From Eutypa lata (Eukaryota > Ascomycota > Sordariomycetes > Xylariales > Diatrypaceae), in NCBI GenBank assembly GCA_022661535.1, contig JAKULF010000008.1:3224001-3288000 (forward strand): 64,000 nucleotides of DNA. The letters are read 5' to 3'. Below, in pieces: positions 1-11,285 of this stretch. Under the pieces are notes generated by a model. It did no database searches. It was not told where the DNA came from and saw nothing but the letters and a program-made list of their open reading frames with translations. Position 1 is the stretch's first letter. Every line of letters begins with the position of its first letter. Made by a program: the position numbers and the translations under genes.

Positions 1-2077
1 TTACATTATTTCGTAATGCCAGACTACCTGAGTTAGCTAGCTAATCTGTAGCTGACGCTCAACGGTTCTTACTAATATCAATTATTACTATCACAGAAAG
101 TTGGCCGGGCGGAATCACATAACAACTGGACGCAAGTAGGTCACTATATTATACCCCTATAAGGATCTGCAGTGAATAACCAATGCAGCTGTATGCCAGC
201 TGAGGTACCTGTCCGCTTCTACCTATTATGTACAGGAGACTCTCAAGGGAAAACTTCAGGTTATGTGATAGCCTAAATTCCTAGCCGCCTGCAACGTGGG
301 TACGGTACCCAAGCTACTGGTTATATGTAAAATATTTGGTTTTTTTAATACTTTTTCAAACGCAAATGTTTCCGAAAGATATCCCTTACAAAGGTTATTT
401 TAAACTAAAGGGGCAATAGTTACGTGGTGTTACTCGTTTTGGGATCGCTGGTCTGGCATAAAGGTTGCCATCTCTGGATCTCAAAACCTCCATTCTTTAA
501 ACTTTCTATGCCGTGCAAGGCATCATTTATATGCAACAAAGACCGGTAGCCCCGAATTCCCTGAGCTTCACGAAGGAGCACGACAAGAGAACATGTCTTT
601 GCTCTAAGTGGAAGGGCACAAGGCTTTTAAGAGACTCCAGTCCGGAATTTCAAGTGTCACTGAATATCAAACTCTACTTTATACTACCTCGCTGGATTGC
701 AACCTGACAGCTATCAGTCTTTATGAAGGAAGCTTCGATTTGAGCCAACATCGTTACTTAACAATGGGTACGATGTTAGTTGGTAGCTGGTAGCTCAGAT
801 GCCTTCTCTAGTCCCTTCAATTTCAGCAAATTTCTTCGAATAGCTTCCATAGTGCTCGAGTGACAATCAGCGAGTATGGGTTGCATGTAAAGCTCTCATT
901 ATGGCCGCTCCCCACGATAGACATCTTGATGTGGACGTTTGTGGGACCAAGTTTGATGTCTATGTAGCTGTGCCGAACTGCAGTAAGACTCTGGACGTCA
1001 AACCACCCAAGCCTAAGAGAGCAACGTGGTGGGTGATGAATGAACCCCTTACTATATTGCGGAATAGCTGTCTCATAGAGTGCCAGTTCTAAAAGACCAC
1101 CCGCTCATCTTGAGAAAGGATGCATTGTATGAGATATGGCAAGTGATGCTAGAAGATGGCGCCAGTGTTATCTTGCACATTTCGCCACTGAATTGCGGAT
1201 CAAAATGACCCAGCATCTATTCTTCAAATCATCTGGTGAGAATCTGACATCCTACCGCTAACACTAGAAACTACGGTACATAATTTGCTTCATACAATCC
1301 TCTTTTCGCGCAAGTAAAGACATCTTAATCTATTTTAAGGTCGGTGATAACAGGGTGTGACGAAGCTGGAACATCTTGAAAGGGACCACCAACCAACGGG
1401 CTAAATGCAACTAGACATGTGGTCCCGTTTAACAATTTCTAGTGGTCAAATCGGATTTCCTACAATATGATTGGCTGTAGATTCAACCTGGGACGAATAT
1501 GATGGGGTACGGAGTTAAGATATCGATCGGGCTATCGGAGAGGTGTGTATTCAAGGCCTTGCCGGCAGACTACATACTATGCCATGTACTGCATACCTAT
1601 AGATGTACATGTTTGCGTATAGTCGGATGCAGGTACCTCTTATTCATAGTTTGCTGGAAATTAAAAAATTCTTCAAAAGACCTCACAAAAGACAAGAGAT
1701 AGAAAGCAAGATGGGATGCTGGTATACAGACAGATAAAAGATAAAAGATAAAATGTAAAAGTGGAAACTGTTCCCGCCTTCACCCGACTGCCCGAACCGA
1801 ACACTACACTACGCAGGTACTTCCATGCATTACTAAAAAAAATTGTTAACTACTACGACCTTTTCTGGCCCTTGGCTCTTTTCTTGTCTCTTTTTTCAAC
1901 ATCTCTAAAAAGCCTCAGTGCTCGATTATCTTCTCAAACTGACAAGGAAAAGCCCAATTGCGCTTCCTTTTTTAGAAAAGAAGAAATCTAAATAGATTCT
2001 TCTCTCTCACCTCTCCACTCAGTTTTTCAATCTTTGTTTTTTCCCCTCCCTTTTTAAAATCTTTCAACGTCGTCGCA
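1..2077. other. Intergenic, no supported gene
   Basis: Only short ORFs without recognisable domains occur here (for example near 513-793 and 901-1092), and none has a convincing gene structure. The right end (about 1990-2075) is the pyrimidine-rich leader of the phosphate carrier gene. The rest is AT-leaning non-coding sequence in which I see no repeat or RNA gene. Confidence 0.5.
1990..2075 (+). promoter_or_regulatory. CT-rich leader upstream of the phosphate carrier start
   Basis: A strongly pyrimidine-biased tract (runs of TCTCTC, TTTTTT and CCCTCCC) ends a few bases before the ATG at 2078. CT-rich core promoter or 5' leader blocks are well known ahead of highly expressed filamentous-fungal genes, which fits an abundant mitochondrial carrier. 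The transcription start itself cannot be placed from sequence alone. Confidence 0.45.
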
Positions 2078-3487
2078 ATGGCTTCCGAAGCTAAGGATAA
2101 GGTCGATGCTGCCGCTCGTGTGGCCGAAGCCAAAGCCCCTGGCCAGCTCAGCGGTGTCGCTCTTTACTCCAGATTCGCCCTTGCTGGTGCTATCTGCTGT
2201 TCCGTCACCCACGGTGGTCTTACGCCCGTCGATGTGTACGTTCGCCTTTAGTTTTTCGACTAGAAATATTTTCTGTGCCTTTTTTTACTGTTTCTTTGCC
2301 AAGCTTGGACGGCCCATCGCGACTAGTGGCCGATTCTCGATGGGCTCGGCATTTGAATTCAAGGGGGAAGAAAGCGTAACCAAACTAACAATTATGTTCT
2401 GTATAGCGTCAAGACGAGAATCCAGCTCGACCCTGCTACCTACAACAATGGTATGATCGGCGGCTTCCGCAAGGTCATCGCGAACGAGGGTGCCGGCGCT
2501 CTCCTGACCGGTGCCGGCCCTACCTTCGCCGGTTACTTCCTCCAGGGTGCCTTCAAGTTCGGTGGATACGAGTTCTTCAAGCAGCAGTCCATCAACCTGG
2601 TCGGCGTCGAGAATGCCACCAACTACCGGACCGGTGTCTACCTCGCCTCGTCCGCCGCCGCCGAGTTCTTTGCCGATATTGCCCTCTGCCCCTCGAGGCC
2701 ACCCGTATCCGTCTCGTCTCCGAGCCCACATACGCCAACGGCCTTATCGGTGGTTTCAGCAAGATCCTGAAGAACGAGGGTGCTGCTGCTTTCTACGCCG
2801 GTTTCGGCCCTATCCTCTTCAAGCAGTAAGTCACCGCCAGTCGCAGGTTTTAGTAGCTACTACTAGTTAGACGACTATTTTGCGTCTTGTGTGTGTGTGT
2901 GTCAATGATGATGACAGCGTTGCTGACTGATGCGAATAGGATCCCCTACACCATGGCCAAGTTCGTCGTCTACGAGAAGGCCGCCGAGACCATCTACCGC
3001 AGCTACCCCAAGAACACCCTCTCCGACGGTATGCAGACCACCGTCAACTTGGGCGCCGGTTTGATTGCCGGTTTCGCTGCCGCCATCGTCTCCCAGCCCG
3101 CCGACACCATGCTGTCCAAGATCAACAAGTCCAAGGGTCTCCCCGGTGAGAGCACCACCAGCCGTCTGGTCAAGATTGCCAAGGAGCTTGGTCTCCGTGG
3201 CTCTTACACCGGTATCGGTGCCCGTCTTGTCATGGTCGGTACCTTGACGGCCGGTCAGTTCGCCATCTACGGTGATATCAAGAAGGCACTTGGCGCTACT
3301 GGTAAGAATTTAAACCCCTTTATTTCCCTTTACAGCTTGCTTTTGGAGCCTTGGCTTCAGATTGGTTCCAATCTTCGGCCATGTCCTCGAGAAACCTCCA
3401 GAGCTTCTGTGAGCCCCTGGTATATCTTCAGTGCAACATTCACTGACTCGTGAACGTAATATAGGTGGCGTTGAGATCGGCAAATAA
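2078..3487 (+). CDS. Mitochondrial phosphate carrier (SLC25A3/Mir1 type), one apparent frameshift
   Basis: This inner-membrane carrier imports inorganic phosphate into the mitochondrial matrix for ATP synthesis. I assign exons 2078-2235, 2407-2825, 2940-3301 and 3465-3487, with introns of 171, 114 and 163 nt. The three tandem carrier repeats show signatures PVDVVKTR (about residues 50-57), PLEATRIR and PADTMLSK, the P-x-[DE]-x-x-[KR] pattern of the SLC25 family. The assembled length is about 320 residues, as expected for Mir1/PiC proteins. In exon 2 a C4 run at 2689-2692 is one C short: without it, the second signature is read out of frame and the protein ends early at 2770; adding one base gives a continuous carrier. 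This is probably a sequencing error rather than a dead gene, since all splice sites and the rest of the protein are intact. Confidence 0.93.
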
Positions 3488-4420
3488 GCGGATTCCCCTC
3501 CGATAAATGGAAGGTGGAGGATGTAATAACGGACAAATGAAACGACAACTTCCCCCCCATGCATCTAGTTTTCGTTGCATAGCGTTGATTGGGGCGTATG
3601 TGGAGGAGGGCGATGGCCGTTTATGAAACTTGGGGGCAGCTTGAGCATGAGATTCCCTCGGGCAAAGCTGCTTTTTATGTGAATCTTTATTTTTCTGTGT
3701 TGCATTTAGACAGGGCGGTATCGGAAACTGGATTTCGCGGACTCCTACCCGGGCAAATGTTGTGTCATTTGTCCACGGGAGTCCCCGAGAGAAAGAATGG
3801 CATATTTGGAAAAGAAGAAACATCTCATGCTTTTTTAAGTCCCTGGGCTTTTTCCGTCTGCGCAACGAAGAGCAAAAAGAACAGATGTCTGGTCTCACGT
3901 ACGTCTAGAACAAGCATAGAGCCTAGAAAGCTAGTATCAGGAGGCAGGAGGCGATACTACCATGTGGAGGTTGTATAATTATAGACAAAGTTCACTTAGT
4001 TCACGAAAACTCCCCTCGATCCTGATGTGCTCCGGATGAATACGAATTCCTTATTTCTATACAATACTACCGAGGTCTGAAGAGACATGCTGACAAGACG
4101 GTTTCGTACTGATGTGTACTGAAAATACAAAGATCGGAGCACTGTGACTTGAAGCTAGGTGATGAATCACTAAGTAGCCATTTGAAGGCCTGTTTTGTTT
4201 CTTTGCCAATATCTAGCTAGTTCCAATTGAACCGAGTAGGAGCTCGTGCTGGAAAGGAAGTGATTGGCCTCGCCTTGTTTAGTTCTTGTAACTACATTGT
4301 GTAAGTAGGTATGTAGGTATTGTTGCTATATATATAGATATAGCCGATTGACAAGATACATACATATAGGTAGTCCTGTCCACGTTTCCCTGTTCTTCCT
4401 CTCCCTCATCCCTCCCCCTC
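3488..4420. other. Intergenic between convergent genes
   Basis: This holds the 3' flanks of the phosphate carrier (+) and the short-chain dehydrogenase (-). Several ORFs overlap on both strands near 3440-3978, but none has domain-like content or splice structure. Copies of a GTAGGTA-like motif occur near 4301-4318. Nothing else is visible. Confidence 0.5.
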
Positions 4421-5440
4421 TCAAGCCATCTTCCCCGGCACGAACGGATGCCCAGCGCTCAACCCCCCATCGACAGCCCACGCCTGCCCATTGACGTAGC
4501 TGGCCTCCTCGCTGCCCAGGAACAGCGCCACGCGGGCGACCTCGTCGGCGCGCCCGCCGCGCCGCGCCGGGTTCAGCTGCCCTATCTTGGCCTCGGAGCC
4601 CCTCGCCCGCGCCGCCTCGAACGTCGGCGCCGTCATCCCCGTCTCGATCAGCCCGGGACAGATGGCGTTGACGCGCACGTTGGTCCCCGCCAGCTGGTAC
4701 GCCGCCGTCTGCGCGATCGATATCACGGCCGCCTTCGAGGCCGCGTAGGGCGTCGTCCCCGCGTTCGACCGCAGTCCCGCTACCGACGCCGTCGCGATGA
4801 TGCTCCCCGAGGGGATGGGCTTGCTGGACGAGGTGCGCTGCATGGCTGGGGCGGCGTATTTGGCGGCTAGGAATACGCTGTTTTAGGGGGAAGGGGGAAG
4901 AGAGGGAGGTTAGCATAGGTACGTAATATATGATTTTGCTGTTTCTTGTCTTCTAATAAAAAAATTTTAAAAAGAGAGAGAGAGAGAGAAGAAGAAGAAA
5001 GAAACACGCCCCACACATCGCACCACCTACCTCGTAACATTCGTATCCAGCACGCCCAGGAACTCGGCCTTGGTGAAGTCGCCGAAGACCCGCAGGGGTC
5101 CCACGACGCCGGCGTTCGCGAAGAAGACGTCGAGCCGCCCGTACCGCGCCACGGCGTCGGCGACCAGGTCCCGCACCCCGGCCTCGTCCGCCGCGTCCAG
5201 CCGCCGCGCGTGCACCTCGACTCCGGGGAACCGCGAGGCGATCTCCCGCCCGTGCGCCTCCAGGTGCGTCGCGTCGAGGTCGCAGATGTAGACCGCGCGC
5301 GCCCCGTTCTCCGCGAACTGGTGCGCTGCTGCGCGGCCGATGCCCAGGGGCGAGTTGGCGCCTTTTTTTTTATTAATGGGGGACGTAACTGTTAGCTGGT
5401 TGGGGTTTTTTGTGTTTGTGGTTGGTTGGCTGGCTTTTAC

Positions 5441-5480
<40 letters not shown>

Positions 5481-5772
5481 ACACATATATATGTGTGTGT
5501 GATTTTCATACCACAATGATACGTAGTTAGGTAAGAGTCCCTCCAACTGAATGGATGGATGGAATCACGGGGATGAAAAGTACGCGCAATAGATGGGTTA
5601 ACACACCGGTTATGATGATGACCTTGCCCTCGACCCGCGGGCCGGCCGATTTACCCGCGACTTTCTGGATGGGCGGGAGAGCATTCTCGGAGGAAGTGTT
5701 GTTGTTGTTGTTGTTACCCGGCGATAGCTGGTTTCCCAGTGCCTGGATTCTCTCCCTCGCTTGGTCGGACAT
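4421..5772 (-). CDS. Short-chain dehydrogenase/reductase (SDR family)
   Basis: This is an NAD(P)-dependent oxidoreductase of the classical SDR fold; the substrate cannot be told. Exons on the minus strand are 5772-5607, 5361-5031 and 4877-4421, giving 317 residues with no frame problem. The cofactor motif [10 protein letters not shown] spans residues 54-63 across intron 1, a variant with two more residues than the usual TGxxxGIG. An NAG motif follows in FFANAGVVG, and the catalytic triad is Ser197, Tyr210 and Lys214 (YAASK). The VNAICPG segment after it is also typical. The N-terminal ~45 residues are low-complexity with a run of Asn and are not part of the fold. Intron 1 (245 nt) carries a GA tract and a perfect dinucleotide palindrome. 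GC content of the exons is much higher than the flanks, as for other genes here. Confidence 0.9.
4973..4989. repeat. GA dinucleotide microsatellite
   Basis: An uninterrupted AG/GA tract followed by GAA triplets lies inside intron 2 (4878-5030) of the SDR gene. On the coding strand it is a CT-rich tract of the sort often seen between branch point and acceptor, although here it sits mid-intron. Confidence 0.8.
5446..5501. repeat. Compound GA / CA-TA-TG microsatellite with a perfect palindrome
   Basis: A GA run of about 30 nt passes into (AC)4(AT)4(GT)4 at 5477-5500, which equals its own reverse complement over 24 nt. It lies in intron 1 of the SDR gene and could form a hairpin in the transcript or extrude as a cruciform in DNA. 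Confidence 0.85.
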
Positions 5773-7313
5773 GTTTATGTGTATTTATTGTATGGTGGTG
5801 ATATCATACGATGTGGGAGGAAAAGGTAAGGGAATAGAAGAAGTCACATCTAAGCACATTACTTCTATCCGTCGTCTTCACAGTTCATGTAGTTAAGGAA
5901 TTTCGTCGTTAATTGACCGCTCACCATTAACTAACTAAACAGCTTCCCGTCATGGGTTGGTTGGAGGCTGATCTGGGGAAGTTGCGCTAAACAAAGTGGG
6001 GGAATTGGAGTTGCACAACGGAGAAGCCGAGGCTCTTGCGATCTTCTAGCCGGGGTGTTTCGTAGAACTAAAATACTCAGTTAGGTGAATAAGGTGGTAT
6101 GAACCTAACTACTTACCTCTCCTAGGTGATAGCAACAATAGCATTTGATATTACCTATAGTAGAATCATGACGACTAATATAACTCACTGTTTTTCTAGT
6201 TAATAGCTTGGCTGACCCGAATTCAATGTCGATGAATTCCTGCCGAAGTCAATGGTTGACATTTGATGGACCGTGCCGAATTACGTCTGAATTTAGCAAA
6301 CATCCTAACTATGAACCTTAAACTCAAGACGACAGAAAGCTATTGATTTCTTCAACTACATCCAGTCTGAAGGTAGTCACATATCTTTATTCCAATTCTG
6401 CGCTGCAAGCCTCGTTCTCATACTTAGGTACTTGGAAATCTCAAACAGGATGACGTCCCAAGAGGCAAGATATAAAAGGAAAACAGACGGCGGCGAATAT
6501 TGACCGATCGTTAGAGCTCTAGTTCATTACAGCAGGAGCTAAAGAATATGGAGAAGAAAAACAAAACTGCGCCAATCCACCTCCTGTAGTTTTGTTTTCC
6601 CATCGTATGTAAGTAAGTAGGGCTATTTCTAGCTTGCGAATGAAGGCCGCACTAGAACTTTTCTGGTTATAAAACGGACCCGCGGATGTCATGTCATGAA
6701 TCGAAACAAAAACTTCGATTGCGGTTGTGTTCGAGTCCGCCCGCGACGCTCCGGTTTCCCATAGATTAGCAAGCCCGGAAGCTAAGACGACGGCGTGATT
6801 CCACCAATCGCGGGACGAAATGAACAGGGGCTGGAGGGTTTCCCTTCCACCCCACCCCACCAAACTTACTAGTTACATAGCAGCATAGTTAGCCCTACCG
6901 GCACATGCGGACCACTAGGCTCCTGGAGGATATGATGCCGAAAAACGACGGGCGCCCGATGCAGAGCGAAGCTGAACGGACCATTCACCAGGTGAGGTGA
7001 TCCACAGGCTCACGACCGTGACGATCGTTTCTCTATGGAGCTTTCGTCACCGTTTTGCAGGGATTTCCCGGACAGTCGACGACGACGTTAGGGTGGCACT
7101 GAAATCTCCTTTCATGACCCTGCATACTTACTTAGGTATTCGTATAAGTGATGAAAAAAGGAGGCATCCTAAACAGCTTAAAGAGCTAACATCCGCCGTT
7201 TCCGGTCCTGTCAACTTCCTCCCTCTTCACTTCACTTCACTTCTTTCCTCCTACCTAAATCCCAGACAAGATACACCAAGCAAGCCAGCAAGCAAGCACA
7301 CACTCGGATCAAA
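5773..7313. other. Intergenic between SDR and GH12 genes (divergent promoters)
   Basis: This 1.5 kb stretch separates the starts of the divergent SDR (-) and GH12 (+) genes, so it should hold both promoters. I see no gene. A minus-strand ORF at 6519-6863 has no recognisable features. Confidence 0.5.
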
Positions 7314-8319
7314 ATGAAGACCACCAGATCCACCATCCTCCTCCTCACAACCACGGGCCTAGCCCTAGCCTCACCCTCACCCTCACCCTTACCGTCGCGC
7401 ACGGTCGAGAAGCGCGCGACGACCTTCTGCGACCAGTGGGGCTCGCTAGAGACGGCCGGGTACATCGTGTACAACAACCTGTGGGGGCAGGACTCGGCCG
7501 ACTCGGGCGAGCAGTGCACGACGGTCGAGGACGCGAGCGGCGCGCTCGCCTGGTCGACCGCGTGGACCTGGGCCGGCGGCGACTACAACGTCAAGTCGTA
7601 CGCGAACGCGGTGCGGCAGGCCGACGCCAAGGCGCTGTCGGAGGTGGCGAGCATTCCGTCGAGCTGGTCGTGGAGGTGAGTTTTCTTATTGATGATGATG
7701 AAGTTTTTCATTTCTTTCCCTTGTTAATTCTTTCATATCTCTTCTCTTCCTCCTCCATTACTTGTTTATATAGCGCTATACCCCAACGCATATCTGTACC
7801 CATCTTCTTGTTTTTATAAGAGAAAGAGGGGAGGTGGAGGGGAACAGAACGGAGCGTAACGGAATGGAGAAGAAGGAGAAGAACTAACTAACCCACCTCC
7901 CACCACCAGCTACACCGGCACCTCCATCGTAGCGAACGTAGCCTACGACCTCTTCACGTCGTCCTCGGCCACGGGCGACGCCGAGTACGAGGTGATGATC
8001 TGGCTGGGGGCCCTGGGAGGAGCGGGCCCCATCTCGTCGACGGGCAGCACGATCGCGACGCCCGCGGTCGCCGGCGCCACCTGGGACCTGTACTACGGCC
8101 TCAACGGGCAGATGGAGGTGTACAGCTTCGTGACGCAGGACGCCGGGGCGACGAGCGCGAGCTTCAGCGGCGACGTCGCCGACTTCGTCGCCTACCTGGC
8201 CGACGGCCAGGGCTTCCCCCGACTCGCAGTTCCTGCTGAGCGCGGGGGCCGGCACCGAGCCGTTCGTCGGGACTGGTGCCACTTTCACCACTACGGCGTA
8301 CTCGTTGGAGATTAACTAG
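7314..8319 (+). CDS. Secreted glycoside hydrolase family 12 beta-1,4-glucanase/xyloglucanase, one apparent frameshift
   Basis: GH12 enzymes cut beta-1,4-glucan or xyloglucan in plant cell walls with retention of configuration. Exons are 7314-7675 and 7910-8319 (intron 234 nt with an ACTAAC branch site). Residues 1-19 form a signal peptide; a short Pro/Ser-rich propeptide ends in a Kex2-like KR at 33-34. The family core includes YDLFTSS, the nucleophile Glu148 in YEVMIWLG, the LGGAGPIS loop, and the acid/base Glu237 in GTEPF. A C5 run at 8216-8220 carries one base too many; as given, the frame leaves the family shortly after GQGFP, which would remove the acid/base Glu. Dropping one C gives 256 residues ending in AYSLEIN, the normal GH12 length and C-terminus. 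Glucanase versus xyloglucanase cannot be decided from sequence alone. Confidence 0.92.
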
Positions 8320-8325
8320 GTGCAA

Positions 8326-8345
8326 GCTATGCTATGCTATGCTAT
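8326..8345 (+). repeat. GCTAT pentanucleotide repeat (4 copies)
   Basis: Four exact tandem GCTAT units start seven bases after the GH12 stop codon, in the presumed 3' UTR. No function is suggested by the context. Confidence 0.75.
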
Positions 8346-8521
8346 GAGGGGTACTTGACGTAGGGAAAAGCAGGAGTCTTGCTGCTTTGGATTTATTCAG
8401 ATAACGTCTTTCGTCAGATTCGCGACGATATGGTTGTCCTTTCACACTGTACATACTTCTGATGACTTGTAAGGGTATCTATATATAAAGTACATCGAAA
8501 CGCTATCCCAGTACGATATCC

Positions 8522-11015
8522 CTAACGCCAATAAACTGAAGAGTGGTAATGCGCGGCGCTATTAGTCCGCACGAGTTCGATCTTCCCATCCCAATGTTCG
8601 GAGGTGCCCTTGGTCTTTAGGCGACACTCTTTGACAGCCGTCGCGACATCACGGAAGGGAGCAGAGGCTGCGGTTTTCAGAGCGGACGGAAGATTCTTCG
8701 GAAACACGATGGCGTCCCATGCCCCATAGAAGATATAAGAGAACGGCGGAACCCCAGCCGCGACATGGTCCGGAGTTGCTGGTCCGATATTGGTGCGGAG
8801 ACTCGGATCCTGCAAATTCCACATGTACTCATTCACCGCCGCGTGGGGGCCGACTTGCCCAGAGCCTACCCAAACAGGGACGGTGTCACTTGAGGATATA
8901 CCTAGATCCGATTCATGGCAATACAAGTATTCCGATTCAAGGCCAGGGTATGGATAGGACCCCAAACGGCTGCCAGCTTTAAACCCGGCGTATAGCTCGG
9001 GCTTGTTGAATTCACTGCTAAAGTAGCCGTAGATCGGAAAGCCGCTCTCCTTGTTCCGTGAAGTTATACCCCCCGATTCCTCGTCAAAGAAGCTCAATGT
9101 TTCGTTGCTGAAGTTGTCATTTCCAGGATCAAGTAATGCGTCAAAGTCAACATCGCCAGCCATTGAAGAATCCATCATATCATCGGAGAAAACAGGCTCC
9201 AACTCAAGCCGGAGATGCTGTAGACCACTTAGGATTGCTCGGCGATGAGTTCCGAAGGCCACCCGAGCATCGCGGATACCTCTTTGTTGAGCTGACAAAA
9301 GAGTGAGGAATCGTTTCAACTGTTCGACAATTGGCCCGATCGAGCGAGCCGGTATGTCGGTCAACGTTAGTGATCTAAGCCGAGGGTTCATGTCTGGTGC
9401 GAATGCCTGTGGATATGCACGACAGATGTTCCTGTAGAAGGCGCTTTCTGCAAGCCGTCTAGCCGTGGCTACGGCGAGCCCCTCAGCGACCAATGTCGGG
9501 ACCTGTGTAACAAGAGAATGATGCACACGGAGTGACCGGAGGTTAGATGAAATTACAGGTCGGAAAAGATGTGCAGAGCCGATAAGCCCAATCACGTGTG
9601 GGATCTTCCGGTGGCGTTCAGTCTGGGAGAGAGGGGGTATGCAAGCAGAAATCACACTCGAGGTGCTCCAAACGACCCAAACAGGAACGAAGCAGTTTCC
9701 CAATCCCAGAAGAGGTAAGTCTGTTCTTATTTAGATAAAGGTGCGATAGACCACCGGCTCCAGAACGAACCTTTGTCTGCAAAGGTAAGGGGGTATCGCC
9801 TGTTGTAGCCAGAGCTTCACCTAGAAGTTCTAGTTTAATCGCGCTTGCGTCATCTTTTTTCATCCGGCCCAAGCCATCATCACGAACAGTCTGCCACTCT
9901 TGAAGTTCTGCGTGGTCAGCTCTCCTAGAGTAAACTGGAGGATCCGCAAAGTACCTCTCAGGGTGAGTGAAAGTTGAGCTATAGTCCGAGTCTTGGATAA
10001 ACTCGAAAGGTCCATATGGGCGGCTTCCAATATTCCTTCGCAACACGAGCTTGCCTTCTTTTTGAAAATTTGCATCTGAATGGAAAGACAAGGACGAGAA
10101 GCAGTACGAAACAAGGTCATCAACTATTCTATCCGTGAGCTTATTATCACTCAGATCAAGGCTCCACAGCTGACGGCCGAAACTTCGAAACAATTCTATT
10201 GCGGACGTATCATCTACTTCGCGCCCACGGACTTTCAAGACACGGAGCTCTGGGAGATACTGGGGTTGAGAGATGATAGCACTGCGGATTTGACAGATCC
10301 AGGGACGTAAGACATATCTAGATAGACGAGTTCCCTGAAGTAGGCCGAAGTGAACAACTTAGACGTTAGCTCCTGAGGACAGCGAGCAATATCAAAGAGC
10401 TGCAGAGAAGCCAGTGCTCTAGCTTCAGAATTTGTACGCGACAGCGAGCCTGGATCGAGCTCGGGGTGCCCATCCAACAGCAAGCAAATGAGGTTTGGGA
10501 ATATCTCGGGAAGATTCCTGAAGCTTTCCGAGATAGCCCGCTCACTTGCTTCGGTAGAGTATAAGCCCGAAGCTCTCAGGGCAAAGTCTCGGAAGTCCAG
10601 TGAGCGGACAAGCGACCGCGTTTCAAATCGAACGGACTTCATATGCTTATAAATGAAACGGCGGTACCAAATAAGATCTAAAAGTAATTTATATTGTTAC
10701 TCAATACTCTGCTCGTTTATGGGCAAATGTTGGCGGTTAGCATCGGGCCTGATGCATCCATGTCTCGTGTAGGCCGAGTGGGTGGATTGGAGGGGGGTAC
10801 TTAAGGTACTATTCACGCTTACCATCATTCGGATCCAATCCAAGTTCCCTCACAATAACTAATGGATCTTGCCAGAGACGAGGCGCAAATTGATCATAAA
10901 AACGCCGATTTACTAGACAACATTGTCTCCAGCTTGAGGAAGGAACAAAAGGAGCGACCAAGCCTAACCAGTCAGGCCTGGAGACAGCCTCCTCGTATGA
11001 TGGTAGATTCTCCAT
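8522..11015 (-). CDS. F-box-like protein with leucine-rich repeats, two apparent frameshifts
   Basis: This is probably a substrate adaptor of an SCF ubiquitin ligase, inferred from the architecture rather than from a known ortholog. Exon 1 (11015-10823) encodes an F-box-like start in which a WLGLVAPFVP segment precedes CCLVNRRFYDQFAPRLWQDP. Exon 2 (10677-8522) follows a 145-nt intron and reads DLIWYRRFIYKHMKSVRFETR. LRR-like strands follow, including LWSLDLSDNKLTD and LSHLYLNKNRLTSSGI. The C-terminal third is a fungal-specific region with no motif I know. Two frame breaks lie in G runs on the plus strand: 10262-10265 needs one more base and 9633-9637 one fewer. Corrected, the protein is about 782 residues; uncorrected it falls into three ORFs that read one after another. 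Confidence 0.75.
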
Positions 11016-11255
11016 GATTAATTATGATTGAGGCAGAATGTTGATTAGAGGAGACTGAAGTCGCTCAAAGAAAATGAAATTACAATCATGGCGATGGTTT
11101 TCATCCGTCGTAATTATCAGTCAAGTTGACTACCTGTTCATGTTTAAGAGAAGGATTCATTCACTGCCACCCGCTTGTGATGGCTTTGATGTCATAGTTG
11201 CCTCCAGCTGTACTGTATTGTATTGTACAACTGCAGCAGCCCGCCAAAAGCCCGC

Positions 11256-11285
11256 CGGCTGACTGGCTGACTGGCTGACTGGCTT
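11256..11285 (+). repeat. Short GGCTGACT minisatellite
   Basis: Three to four tandem copies of an 8-base GGCTGACT unit lie in non-coding DNA, with a further imperfect copy a few bases later. It is too short to classify as part of a mobile element. Confidence 0.7.

Noticed and set aside
2689..2692. Programmed ribosomal frameshifting as an explanation for the frame breaks
   Set aside because: There are no slippery heptamers of known type, the breaks are in both directions and in unrelated genes, and correcting by one base in a homopolymer restores every family sequence.
2285..2731. 148-codon minus-strand ORF opposite the phosphate carrier
   Set aside because: It is antisense to conserved carrier exon 2 and extends through intron 1.
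4448..5395. Plus-strand Arg/Pro-rich ORFs opposite the SDR gene
   Set aside because: They are antisense to conserved SDR exons and have no motifs of their own.
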